Assembly (NCBI RefSeq): GCF_009789535.1
Contig: NZ_WSUT01000007.1
Span: forward strand, 1 to 64,000
Direction: 5' to 3'
Length of the DNA: 64,000 nt
Origin: Sphingomonas carotinifaciens
GTDB taxonomy: Bacteria > Pseudomonadota > Alphaproteobacteria > Sphingomonadales > Sphingomonadaceae
The translations under genes and the position numbers were made by a program. The number at the start of each line of letters is the position of its first letter. Within the stretch, counting starts at the first letter, position 1. This document shows positions 17,716 to 26,429 of the stretch, one piece after another. The notes under the pieces were generated by a model. That model made no database searches, was not told the DNA's origin, and worked only from the letters and a program-made list of their open reading frames with translations.

Positions 17716-18090
17716 TCAGCGCAGCGTCAGCGTCTTCGCGTCCTTGGTCGTCGGCACGAACGGCAGGTAGGAAATTCGCATCGTTTCGGCCAGTTCGATA
17801 TGGTGGTCGCCGGGCGTCAGGCCACCGCTGCGCTTCACCACGACCACGGCCTTTTCGCCGAAGTTCCAGCGGTCGCCATACTCGCTCTCCATCTGGTCGA
17901 GCGTCCAGGTCCGGCCGCGCAAGGTCACGCTGATATCCTCGCGCGGCACCGCCTCGCCATCGACGCTGACCGCGACATTTTCGATCATCGAGAGGCCGAG
18001 GCCGCGATAATAGGGCAGCCGCGCCTCGATACTGAAGCCATCGTCAGTGGCCTTCAGGCTGTCGTCCACGATTATCTTATTGTCGAACAT
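17716..18090 (-). CDS. C-glycoside deglycosidase beta subunit (DUF6379-like)
   Basis: The 124-residue protein (MFDNKIIVDDSLKATDDGF..., RLPYYRGLGLSMIENVAV..., ISYLPFVPTTKDAKTLTLR) matches what I know of the small beta subunit of C-glycoside deglycosidases (formerly DUF6379), a beta-sandwich that binds the sugar-phosphate-isomerase-like alpha subunit. The complex cleaves the C-C bond of 3-keto C-glycosides, giving the aglycone and an unsaturated or anhydro keto-sugar. It follows the alpha subunit by 11 bases, the order alpha then beta. This is the most diagnostic gene of the catabolic cluster. Confidence 0.85.
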   Translation of the reverse strand: MFDNKIIVDDSLKATDDGFSIEARLPYYRGLGLSMIENVAVSVDGEAVPREDISVTLRGRTWTLDQMESEYGDRWNFGEKAVVVVKRSGGLTPGDHHIELAETMRISYLPFVPTTKDAKTLTLR

Positions 18091-18101
18091 CTGGGGGTCC
18101 T

Positions 18102-19106
18102 TCAGGCGGCGATGGCATTGGTGGCGGGACCGTCGATCAGCGCTTTCAGCATTTCCTGATGACGGCGGACCTGTTCGACCGAGTCGACCTCGTGCGCATC
18201 CTCGATCCAGCGATTTCCTTCGTATTCGGAACAGATATAGCCGTCATAGCCGCCCTGCTTCAGCACATGCACGATCTTGGCATAGTCGATCGACGGTTCG
18301 ACCAGATCGGTGTTCATTTGATAGAATTTGCCGTGAATGTGGTGGATGCGGTGCATGTAGTCGAGCATCCGCTTCGGCTCGTAGGCGGCATTGTGGCGCA
18401 GCGTTTCGGCCATGGCCAGGGCCGGCCCGGTGCCCCCCATCTCGCGCACGTTCAAGATGACGTATTCGCTCAGGACCCGGTCCTCATACGCCTTCACGAT
18501 ATAGTCGGCGATGTGCTGCGGCACACCATTGCGGATGAAACGCTCCTTCCACACCGGGGGAAAGGCGGCAAGGAACATGCCCATGTCGGGCAGGAAGCCG
18601 AGCGCATCGCTACCCGATTTTTCGAAGGCCTCGGCATGGCGGACAATCCACGGGTGGTCGAAATGCAGCGGGGCGTGCACCTCGATCAGCAGCTTGACGC
18701 CCTTCTCCTCGGCATAGGGTGCCGCCGCGACGAGCACGTCGGGGGCGATCGACACCAGTGCGCGGAGATATTTCACGCCAAGGCGGGCGCCAAAATCAAT
18801 GTCCTTGCGAATGCTCGCGACCTGTTCGTCGAACGGCATCTCGCGGCCCTTGTACCGCTTGTAATCGAGCATGAAGTCGTGGGCGACCGGCACCGCGCCG
18901 TATTTGGCGATCAGCTGGTGCCATTCGGCGATCTTCTCGTCCGCCACGCCCGCTTCGGGCCAGCCCCAGAAAGTCTGTTCACCGATCACCTCGATCCCGG
19001 GCGCGCCCAGTTCGACGCTGGTGCGGATGCAGTCCTCCAGTGTCATTTTGCCAAGAAAGGTTTCGTTCTGATAGCTGTAGAGGCTGACGCCTCGTTTGAT
19101 CGTCAT
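18102..19106 (-). CDS. C-glycoside deglycosidase alpha subunit (sugar phosphate isomerase/epimerase family)
   Basis: The 334-residue protein begins MTIKRGVSLYSYQNETF and is a TIM barrel of the xylose-isomerase-like family. Probable metal ligands are visible in LLIEVHAPLHFDHPW (Glu), GFLPDMGMF (Asp), IHHIHGKFYQ (His) and YICSEYEGNRW (Glu). Together with the adjacent beta subunit it fits the metal-dependent C-glycoside deglycosidases. The start at 19106 has AGGA 8 bases upstream; an alternative ATG at 19112 adds two residues. It lies 26 bases after the MFS gene in the same operon. Confidence 0.85.
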   Translation of the reverse strand: MTIKRGVSLYSYQNETFLGKMTLEDCIRTSVELGAPGIEVIGEQTFWGWPEAGVADEKIAEWHQLIAKYGAVPVAHDFMLDYKRYKGREMPFDEQVASIRKDIDFGARLGVKYLRALVSIAPDVLVAAAPYAEEKGVKLLIEVHAPLHFDHPWIVRHAEAFEKSGSDALGFLPDMGMFLAAFPPVWKERFIRNGVPQHIADYIVKAYEDRVLSEYVILNVREMGGTGPALAMAETLRHNAAYEPKRMLDYMHRIHHIHGKFYQMNTDLVEPSIDYAKIVHVLKQGGYDGYICSEYEGNRWIEDAHEVDSVEQVRRHQEMLKALIDGPATNAIAA

Positions 19107-19132
19107 GACCATCGTCCTGCAATTGGGGTGGA

Positions 19133-20365
19133 TCAGGCGACCGCCGGCCGGGCCGGGTTGCCCCCGCCACGCCGCGTCACCGCAAGAAGGAAGGCCGCGA
19201 CCGCGCCGACGGCCCCGGCCGCGCCCATGATGAGGAACGCTCCCTGCATCGCGCCCGTCTGGACGCGGAACAACGACACTAGGAACGGGCTGGAAAATTG
19301 TCCGAAGAAGAAGCAGGCGGTCCACACCCCCATGCCGCGCCCGCGATGTTCGAAGGGCAGCTTGGTCTGCGCCCAAGCGATCAGCGTCGGTACGGCCATG
19401 CCCGCCCCGGTCTGCTGCACGACCAGCCCAGCGACCATCCAGCGCCAGTCGGCGGCCAGCCCGATCATCGCCAGCCCGCCACCGATCAGCGACAGGAAGA
19501 TACCAAGCTGCACGACCGGCCGCGCCCGGCCGGTGGCCCAGAAGATCAGGGATCCGACCATGACGAACAGGCTGGGGATGAAGGTCAGCTTGCTCAGTTC
19601 CTGGGACGACTGGATACCGACCTCGCGGAACGCCATGCCGCCATTTATGATGAAAACATAATAGAGCGCCGACGCGAACAGCGTGACCGTACCGATGATC
19701 ACGACCGATGCCGCCGGAAACGGGGTACGCGTCGGTTCGGCACCGATGCCCAGCATCTTGCGCGCGGTGGCATCGCTGGTCGGCTCGTACAGGAATTTGG
19801 CAGCGGCGATGAACGTCGGGAAAGCGATCAGGTAGATCAAGAAGATGCCGTTCCAGCGTAGACCCGTCAGAAACCCCGACGCGAGGATGACGCCGCTGGC
19901 AAGAAACGGTCCGGCCAGCCCCTGCAGCGTCAGCCAGTTTCGCCGACCCTTTTCGTCCCAATAGTCCCCGATCAACGTGTTCATCGTCGTCAGGATCGCC
20001 GCTTCGGCAATGCCCAGCAGCAGCCGCGACCCATAGATCGCGTTCAGATCATCCAAGAAGAACGGCGCCGTTCCGAACACGCCGAACAGCAGCGTCGACG
20101 CCAGCAGCAATTTGCGACGCCCAAACTTGTCGACCAGGATACCGGCGAACAACGCGAAGATCGCGATGGTCAACCCCGGCGCCGACACCATCGCCGGCAC
20201 CTTCCATGCAGCGGTCGGTTCAGCAGCGAAATGATCGATGATCGACGGGACCGCCGGAAACAGCGATACGATGGCAAGGATCGGCAGGAAGCCGGCGATG
20301 ATGACGGTCAGCCCCTGGCCAAAGCCAGGGCTACGTACGCGCATCTGTCCTGTGTCGGCGCTCAT
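19133..20365 (-). CDS. MFS transporter
   Basis: The 410-residue protein has twelve hydrophobic segments and MFS motif A after helix 2 (GILVDKFGRRKLLLAS). Helix 4 carries LLLGIAEAAILTTMNTLIGDY. It is the first gene of the operon with the two deglycosidase subunits, with operator copy D upstream, so it is probably the importer for the C-glycoside or the exit route for the sugar or aglycone product. The subfamily (close to aromatic acid/sugar porters) is uncertain. Confidence 0.85.
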   Translation of the reverse strand: MSADTGQMRVRSPGFGQGLTVIIAGFLPILAIVSLFPAVPSIIDHFAAEPTAAWKVPAMVSAPGLTIAIFALFAGILVDKFGRRKLLLASTLLFGVFGTAPFFLDDLNAIYGSRLLLGIAEAAILTTMNTLIGDYWDEKGRRNWLTLQGLAGPFLASGVILASGFLTGLRWNGIFLIYLIAFPTFIAAAKFLYEPTSDATARKMLGIGAEPTRTPFPAASVVIIGTVTLFASALYYVFIINGGMAFREVGIQSSQELSKLTFIPSLFVMVGSLIFWATGRARPVVQLGIFLSLIGGGLAMIGLAADWRWMVAGLVVQQTGAGMAVPTLIAWAQTKLPFEHRGRGMGVWTACFFFGQFSSPFLVSLFRVQTGAMQGAFLIMGAAGAVGAVAAFLLAVTRRGGGNPARPAVA

Positions 20366-20408
20366 CCGAATCCTCTCCCATATCCATCGACCGGTATGCC
20401 GGCTTAAT

Positions 20409-20424
20409 TAGAACTTGCATTCTG
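20409..20424. promoter_or_regulatory. Palindromic operator copy D (deglycosidase operon / DHA2 transporter)
   Basis: TAGAAC-TTGC-ATTCTG, followed by AT, has the same half-sites and 4-base spacer as copies A-C. It lies between the divergent MFS-deglycosidase operon (start 20365) and the DHA2 transporter (start 20475) and could control both. Confidence 0.7.
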
Positions 20425-20474
20425 ATACGCGGTATCGTCTTGACCTGCAACCCTGTCAAGTAAGGATCGGCGAC

Positions 20475-21896
20475 GTGGCATCAGCAGCAGTATCGGACCG
20501 GTTAAGCGATCGGCAGCGCAGTCTGGCGTTCGCGACGATCCTGGTCGCGTTCGTCATGGACGTGGTAGATTCGACGATCGTCAACACGGCCTTGCCCGCG
20601 ATCCAGTCGGCGCTCGGCGCTTCCGACCGGGCGATGCAGTGGGTGGTGTCGGGCTATTTCCTGACCTTTGCCGTCCTGCTGATCGTCGGGGGGCGGCTCG
20701 GCGACCTGTTCGGCTATCGGCGCATGTTCGTGAGCGGTGTGGTCGGCTTCACGCTCGCCTCGCTCGCCTGCGGTCTTGCCGCTGACGGGCGCGCGTTGTC
20801 CGTGTCGCGGCTGGCGCAGGGCGCTGCCGCCGCGATCATGGCGCCGCAAGGGGTGGCGTTGATTCAGCAACTCTATTCACCGACCGAGCGCATCGGGCGA
20901 CTGGCGGCATTCGGCGTCATCGGCGGGCTGGCGGCGATCGGCGGGCCGGTCCTCGGCGGATTGCTGATCGAATGGAGCCCGTTGGGGCTGGGCTGGCGCA
21001 GCGTGTTCCTCATCAACTTGCCCTTCGGCATATTGGCGCTGATCGCCGGCCTGACCTTGCTGCCGTCGGGCCGTTCGGGCCACGCCCTGCGCCTGGACGT
21101 GCCGGGGTCGCTGCTGCTGTTCGCCGCATTGGGCACGTTGCTGTTGCCACTGATCGAGGGGCGCGCGGCGGGGTGGCCGTGGTGGACCTCCGCGCTGGGC
21201 CTTGCCAGCATCGCGTTATGGTGGGCGTTCTGGCGCTACGAATGTCGGCGGCGGACGCTTCTCGGCTCGGCGCTGATCGAACCCGCATTGTTCGCCGATC
21301 GCAGCTTCCGCATCGGGCTGAGCGCGACCATGGGGTTCGCGATCGCCTCAGGCGGTTTTCTGCTGACGTTCAGCCTGACGTTGCAGCGTGGTCTAGGCTA
21401 CGCCCCAATCGACGTCGCGTTGTTGCATATTCCCTTCGGCCTAGGCGTCATGGCCGGTATCAGCCAGATCGGGCGAAAGGCACTGCCCCGACACGGGCGG
21501 CGTGTGCCGATCGTCGGCGCGGTCGTAATGGCGGCTGGCTGCGTCGCCACCGCGATGGCGGTCTGGCTCGCGCTGTCCCCGGCGGCGATCGGTGCACTGC
21601 TGCTGATCGCTGGGATCGGCATGGGCAGCCTGGGCGGACCACTGGGACCGATCACTCTTGCCCGCGTCGATCGCAACCATGCTGGGGTAGCTGGCGCGAT
21701 GCACAAGACCGTGCAGCAGATCGGCGGCGCGCTCGGCACCGCGTTGATCGCGACCGTCTATTTCATGATCGCACCCGATACCGCAGCGGAATCGATGCCG
21801 GATGCGTTCCTCGCGGCGTCCGGTATCGTTGCGCTCGACCTGGTGGCTCTAGCGCTGTTGGTGCGCCGCCTGCCAGGACGGCTGTTTGATCGGTAG
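20475..21896 (+). CDS. MFS drug/metabolite exporter, DHA2 (14-helix) type
   Basis: The 473-residue protein begins RQRSLAFATILVAFVMDVVDSTIVNTALPAIQSAL, the DHA2 motif in helix 1, and has motif A (GGRLGDLFGYRRMFVSG) and about 14 membrane segments. Such proteins usually export toxic compounds. I chose the GTG at 20475 (AAGGAT nine bases upstream) because the first in-frame ATG at 20415 lies inside the operator palindrome. Divergent from the deglycosidase operon, it may protect against aglycone accumulation. Confidence 0.85.
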   Translation: MASAAVSDRLSDRQRSLAFATILVAFVMDVVDSTIVNTALPAIQSALGASDRAMQWVVSGYFLTFAVLLIVGGRLGDLFGYRRMFVSGVVGFTLASLACGLAADGRALSVSRLAQGAAAAIMAPQGVALIQQLYSPTERIGRLAAFGVIGGLAAIGGPVLGGLLIEWSPLGLGWRSVFLINLPFGILALIAGLTLLPSGRSGHALRLDVPGSLLLFAALGTLLLPLIEGRAAGWPWWTSALGLASIALWWAFWRYECRRRTLLGSALIEPALFADRSFRIGLSATMGFAIASGGFLLTFSLTLQRGLGYAPIDVALLHIPFGLGVMAGISQIGRKALPRHGRRVPIVGAVVMAAGCVATAMAVWLALSPAAIGALLLIAGIGMGSLGGPLGPITLARVDRNHAGVAGAMHKTVQQIGGALGTALIATVYFMIAPDTAAESMPDAFLAASGIVALDLVALALLVRRLPGRLFDR

Positions 21897-21924
21897 ATCG
21901 TCAGAGGTGACAGAGGAGACGGCC

Positions 21925-22716
21925 ATGATCCATATCTGCGCAACCTGCGGCACCTCGTACGAGAGCGGGGCGGCACAGCCCATCCACTGCGCGATCTGCA
22001 CCGACGAACGCCAGTATGTCCCGCGGTCCGGGCAGAAATGGACCTATCGGGAGCAGATCGCCGCCCAACACAACAACCGGTGGCGCGAACATCGCCCCGG
22101 CCTGCTCAGCATCGAAACGACGCCGCGCTTCGCCATTGGGCAGCGCGCGTTTTTGTTGACGACCCCGGCCGGCAACATTCTGTGGGACTGTATCGCCAAC
22201 CTCGACAGCGCGACGATCCGGCTGGTGACCGCGCTGGGCGGCCTGCACGCGATAGCCGTGTCCCACCCGCATTACTACACCACGATGCAGGATTGGTCGG
22301 CGGCGTTCGGCGCGCCAGTCTTCCTGCATGCCGCCGACCGCGAATGGGTGATGCGGCCAAGTCCGCACCTGCGGTTCTGGGAAGGCGAGACGCTGGAACT
22401 GGCCGACGGGGTTCGGCTGGTTCGCCTGGGCGGCCACTTTCCCGGCGGCACGGTTCTGCAATTGAATAGGGCGGATAAAACACTGCTGGTGGGCGACATT
22501 CTACAGATTACGCCCGGGGGCGATGCGGTCTCGTTCATGTGGAGCTATCCTAACATGCTGCCCCTGTCCGCTGTGACGGTCGACGGTATTGCCGATCGCG
22601 TCGAAAGGCTCGATTTCGATCGAATGTACGGCGCCTTTACCTACCAGAATATTGAGGCCGGAGCGAAAGCGATAGTACTGCGTTCGGCGGAACGATACAT
22701 TTCACATCTCAATTGA
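21925..22716 (+). CDS. Metallo-beta-lactamase-fold hydrolase with N-terminal zinc ribbon
   Basis: The 263-residue protein starts MIHICATCGTSYESG with a rubredoxin-like zinc ribbon (two CxxC pairs, residues 4-28). An MBL fold follows, with AVSHPHYYTTMQDW replacing the usual HxHxDH, HAADREW, and LGGHFPGGTVL for the second His. GAGGAGACGGCC precedes the start at 21925; the longer frame overlaps the transporter end. Relatives are widespread hydrolases of uncertain substrate; a lactone or thioester intermediate of the pathway is possible. It is the last gene before the mobile region. Confidence 0.82.
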   Translation: MIHICATCGTSYESGAAQPIHCAICTDERQYVPRSGQKWTYREQIAAQHNNRWREHRPGLLSIETTPRFAIGQRAFLLTTPAGNILWDCIANLDSATIRLVTALGGLHAIAVSHPHYYTTMQDWSAAFGAPVFLHAADREWVMRPSPHLRFWEGETLELADGVRLVRLGGHFPGGTVLQLNRADKTLLVGDILQITPGGDAVSFMWSYPNMLPLSAVTVDGIADRVERLDFDRMYGAFTYQNIEAGAKAIVLRSAERYISHLN

Positions 22717-22919
22717 CGGAGCGATTTAGTCTGCGGCAAAACTGTTTTTCGTTGGGCGGATGACAGTATGCATACTGCAATCCGCACTACCAAAACGCTC
22801 CCGATATTGCCTGCTGCCCGACGATCGGACCTACTGCCGACCGAATGTCCGGTTATGCAGTCCGTTGCCCCGAAGCGGACCCGCCGGCACCACCAGTCAG
22901 CGGGTGTTCGCCCCGCTAG

Positions 22920-23931
22920 GTGTTTGATCCCACGGTTTGATGGTGCGATCCTTTCGTTGGAATGGAAGGAAGCCGTATGGGACAGGTACGCCATGGGTGC
23001 GCCACGACCACGCACGCCGTCCGAGCAGCAATACAGCTTGTCGAGCTTCGCTCGCGACGTTGAGCCGGGAGCTGGGGATCAACCCGAAGACGGTGGCGAA
23101 GTGGCGTAAGAGGGCGACGGTCGAGGATCTGAAGACCGGGCCGAAGGCCCCTCATTCAACCACCCTTTCCGAGGCGGAAGAGGCGATGGTTGTGGCGTTC
23201 CGCCGTCATACGCTGCTGCCGCTCGACGACTGCCTCTACGCTCTGCAGCCATCGATTCCGCATCTGACCCGGTCAGCGCTGCATCGGTGCCTACAGCGAC
23301 ACGGCATCTCGCGCCTGCCGGACATCGAGGGCGACAAGCCAAAGCGGCAGCGCTTCAAGCGCTACCCAATCGGCTTCTTCCATATTGATATTGCTGAGGT
23401 GCAGACCGCCGAAGGCAAGCTGTATCTGTTCGTCGGTATCGACCGCACCAGCAAGTTTGCGGTCACCCAACTGGTCGACAAGGCCGACAGGCGAACCGCG
23501 TGGGAGTTCCTCGAGCACCTGTTGAAAGTCGTGCCCTACCGCATCCACACGATCCTGACCGATAACGGCATCCAGTTCGCCGAGCAGCCGCGCAACCGAA
23601 ACACCGCCTGGTCACGCCAGATGCGCTTCGACATGATCTGTGAGGCGAACGACATCGAGCACCGGCTCACGAAGCCGAACCACCCGTGGACCAACGGTCA
23701 GGTCGAACGGATGAACCGCACCATCAAGGAGGCGACCGTCAAACGCTTTCACTACGAGAGCCATGACCAGTTGCGGACGCACCTCGCCGACTTCATGGCC
23801 GCCTACAACTTTGCCCGCCGGCTCAAGACGCTCAGCGGCCTCACACCCTACGAATACATCGCCAAGATCTGGACGTCAGAGCCAGACCGGTTCATCGTCA
23901 ACCCGATCCACCAGATGCCGGGACTGAACAC
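22920..23931 (+). mobile_element. IS481-family insertion sequence, about 1012 bp
   Basis: The ends are imperfect inverted repeats: GTGTTTGATCCC on the left and, read inward from the right, GTGTTCAGTCCC. A single transposase gene fills the element, and the flanking CTAG copies suggest a simple insertion. It separates the catabolic cluster from the mobilisation genes, so it may mark a junction between modules. Confidence 0.8.
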
Positions 23932-23935
23932 CTAG
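22937..23935 (+). pseudogene. IS481-family transposase, N-terminal frameshift
   Basis: The long frame has a helix-turn-helix (TLSRELGINPKTVAKWRKRA) and a DDE integrase core (FFHIDIAEVQT for the first Asp, HTILTDNGIQF for the second, NGQVERMNRTIKEAT for the Glu). The natural N-terminus seems to be the ATG at 22977, reading MGQVRHGCATTTHAVRAAIQ in a different frame, which stops at 23063. Joining the two frames needs one extra base near 23037-23045, so a 1-bp deletion probably separates start and core. Expression could still occur from an upstream start in the main frame, but that would give a foreign N-terminus. Confidence 0.7.
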
Positions 23936-24123
23936 CATACCGGGGCGTCCGCTTCGTCAAGATCACGTCCGAAATCGGTCAGTCCGCTTTCCACCCATCG
24001 ACGGGCGGTTGAGGCCCCCTGCCCCACCCCTGAACGAACGGCAGCTCACGCAGCCGACTGCCCCAAAGCGGAAAGGCCGCTTTCCACCAAAACTCGTAAA
24101 TTTCATGTCCATCGCTCAAACGC

Positions 24124-24987
24124 TTAGCGTACTCGATCATTATACCTTTTCGGCGACCCAATGTGATCGCCTCTTTTAAGGATGGGCCGCTCTCCCATTT
24201 CCAAGCAGTTTGCAATGGCGCGATGCAACTCGGCGATACCAATCGACATTTCTGCTTCCGGCATGTTCGTCGACTCGCGACGTGCTGCAGCGACGATGTC
24301 CAAGGCCCCGGCAAGTTCGGGTTCCGCCAAGAGGGCAGCCCCCTCCCCTTCCACCCACAACCGTCGCAGCGCGGCCGAGCGCGCACGTTGCGCTGCCTCG
24401 GAGCGATCTTCCGCGAAGGTGGAAGTGGGGGACGGAGGCGGATCTACGCCCCTTGCGGCCAATTCATCACGTGAGATCGCGGCGAGTTTGTATCGCAGCA
24501 CTCGGTCCTCGCGGCTATCAGTTGGCGATGGCCGATATTGGTCTCGCAGGATCTCAATCAGTGATCTGGATTGAACGTCGCGCACCGCTTCATTCCAGTC
24601 TGCCAAAGCACGAATTGTGGAGGTCCGGTCCGCCGGCTGACCCAAAACGTAGCGCTCCAGGAGCGGATCAGCGAGGACATCGACGGGTAACGGAGCTGTA
24701 TTGCCGACGGCGGCTGCGTGCGCCCATCCAGCGACCTCAGCGACGCGCGCAAGCCCCTCCCCTGTCCGCTTGGAGCTGTCGCAGAGTTCCCCGATGATGC
24801 TCTCGAGTTGAGAGGGGGTATCACCGACGCGTTCCCTCGGGCTCATGCTGTCGAGCCGGGATATGATGGTCTCTTGGCTGTCCCGAATTTGCCTGGCTTG
24901 CTCGGACAGCTCCTCGACCTGCCCCTGCATCAGGGTCAGCGCGTCGAGGATAGCCGCGAGGCAATCATTCCCATCGGCGCCCATCAC
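24124..24987 (-). CDS. Hypothetical protein downstream of the relaxase
   Basis: The 287-residue protein begins MMGADGNDCLAAILDALTLM and has a coiled-coil-like N-terminal third (GQVEELSEQARQIRDSQETIISRLDSM). A helical, Arg-rich centre follows (RSEAAQRARSAALRRLW), with a C-terminal part near residues 230-270 (MSIGIAELHRAIANCLEMG). I recognise no family. Its start overlaps the relaxase stop by ATGA, so it is the third gene of the mobilisation operon and may be an accessory mobilisation factor. Confidence 0.75.
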   Translation of the reverse strand: MMGADGNDCLAAILDALTLMQGQVEELSEQARQIRDSQETIISRLDSMSPRERVGDTPSQLESIIGELCDSSKRTGEGLARVAEVAGWAHAAAVGNTAPLPVDVLADPLLERYVLGQPADRTSTIRALADWNEAVRDVQSRSLIEILRDQYRPSPTDSREDRVLRYKLAAISRDELAARGVDPPPSPTSTFAEDRSEAAQRARSAALRRLWVEGEGAALLAEPELAGALDIVAAARRESTNMPEAEMSIGIAELHRAIANCLEMGERPILKRGDHIGSPKRYNDRVR

Positions 24988-26429
24988 CGCTTGGGCCCTC
25001 CCTTTTCAGGATTCAGGTCGCGATCGCGCAGGCGTGCGGCCCGCGTGCGTTCGCGCTCTTTGAGCTCCCGCATGACTTGATCGATCCTGTCCGGCTCTCG
25101 AACGGGCGACGCCGGATCGATGGGTTGGGGTGACGTGGGCGGACGGGTTCGAGCAGGCGACGATGCTGGACGATGGTCACTAGGACCTGCCGGCTCACTA
25201 TCAGCCAGATGCGCGGCGCGGCGAGTTTCAATCCGCTCGCGCATCGCCTGTGAACGCACCAGCGCTGCCGCGATCGGATTGTCGATGTGAGCCCTCTCGC
25301 CAGACGGGACGGAGAGTGGGCGCCGCCCCTCCGCGGGCGCCTGATCGCGCGTTCCCGTTGTCCGTCGATAATATGGTTCAGGAACCGTCATCACTTCCAC
25401 GAACCGCTGAAGGCTGGTTGCAACCGTTTGGTTGACGATCGACGGCGACGTTCGGAGTACGGCTATCGACTGCTCATAGGCAGCGCGAACGGAGGCTTGG
25501 CGCGTGGCACGCGTCGCGCGTAGTGGATTTGACGCGTCCGCAGGTGCGAGCTGTCGAACGCGCGTCTTCCTGCTCTCGTCGAGCCTCGGAACTCGTCCCG
25601 TCTCGCGGATCTTTCGGGCCGCCATCGGTTCATGGGCGCTGTCGACCCCCCTGGCTTTAGATGGCGTCGCGTTCGCCTCGATGCCGCGGTCGCGAAGCTT
25701 CTGAGCGAAGCGTTGGCGATACCGAAACAGGTCGTCGCGTGTCGGATGGAAGCGCCGCCCGTCGTGATCGCGGCGAGCGAAAGTGACGTGAACATGCGGG
25801 TGATCCCGGTCGACGTGGAGGGATGCAACCCACGATCGGTTCGCAAATTCTTCCCGGGCGAAGTCGAGCGCCGCGGCCTTCAGCCGCTCGGGATCGGTAC
25901 CGGACGGCATCGACAGGATCATCGAAAGTGACGTTGCGCCCTTGCGGCGTGCGTCGTCCGCCATCTCCCATTCCTGCCAATCATGGGCGAGATCCTGCAT
26001 GGTGTTCCCGTCCCGAACGACGTCGCCCTCGCTGGTGTAGAGCGCAACTTCCCTGTCGGCGCCGTGTCCGAGCCGGCTGATATAGGCGAAATTCGCGAGT
26101 ACATGTCCGGCGCCATGCTGGCGCCCGGTAATTCGGACCATGACTTCGGGTACTCGCCTGGCGGTGCGATCCAACGTGGAGATGGCACGGCGGCTGATAG
26201 CTGCCTGCGATCCACCGCCGAAGGCCTGCTTGACCCTGTTGTGCGATCGATGGCCACCCCCCTGCGACGCGGGCTTCGGGAACATCGAGGCCACTGCGAA
26301 GCCCAGTAACGTGCCGCCATGGTCGCGCTCTCGACCACCCCCTCCCCCGCCCGCAGCAGAGTGTCGCTTCGATGGAGAGAAGATGCCCGCCATCGTGTCG
26401 AGCATTCCGGGAGAAAGGTTGAAGCTCAT
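24984..26429 (-). CDS. Mobilisation relaxase (MOBP/VirD2-like relaxase domain)
   Basis: The 481-residue protein has relaxase motif III, HVDRDHPHVHVTF (about residues 205-217), with the His cluster that binds the metal. A candidate catalytic Tyr lies at about 116 (ANFAYISR). The C-terminal half is Arg/Pro-rich and probably disordered (SPARTRPPTSPQPIDP). It would nick oriT and lead the strand into a recipient cell. The start MSFNLSPGML at 26429 overlaps the MobC-like stop by ATGA; the longer upstream frame is inside that gene. No primase or helicase domain follows, so a coupling protein from elsewhere is needed. Confidence 0.87.
   Translation of the reverse strand: MSFNLSPGMLDTMAGIFSPSKRHSAAGGGGGGRERDHGGTLLGFAVASMFPKPASQGGGHRSHNRVKQAFGGGSQAAISRRAISTLDRTARRVPEVMVRITGRQHGAGHVLANFAYISRLGHGADREVALYTSEGDVVRDGNTMQDLAHDWQEWEMADDARRKGATSLSMILSMPSGTDPERLKAAALDFAREEFANRSWVASLHVDRDHPHVHVTFARRDHDGRRFHPTRDDLFRYRQRFAQKLRDRGIEANATPSKARGVDSAHEPMAARKIRETGRVPRLDESRKTRVRQLAPADASNPLRATRATRQASVRAAYEQSIAVLRTSPSIVNQTVATSLQRFVEVMTVPEPYYRRTTGTRDQAPAEGRRPLSVPSGERAHIDNPIAAALVRSQAMRERIETRRAAHLADSEPAGPSDHRPASSPARTRPPTSPQPIDPASPVREPDRIDQVMRELKERERTRAARLRDRDLNPEKGGPKR

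Larger units (their letters stand above)
22916..23935. repeat. CTAG target-site duplication flanking the insertion sequence (22916-22919 and 23932-23935)
   Basis: CTAG occurs directly outside both ends of the element. IS481-family elements are known to prefer a CTAG core as target. The right-hand CTAG supplies the TAG stop codon of the transposase frame. Confidence 0.65.

Noticed and set aside
23979..24386. Reverse-strand frame extending past the relaxase-operon hypothetical gene
   Set aside because: First half is a shadow of the 287-aa gene; the remainder has no start signal and no recognisable protein pattern.
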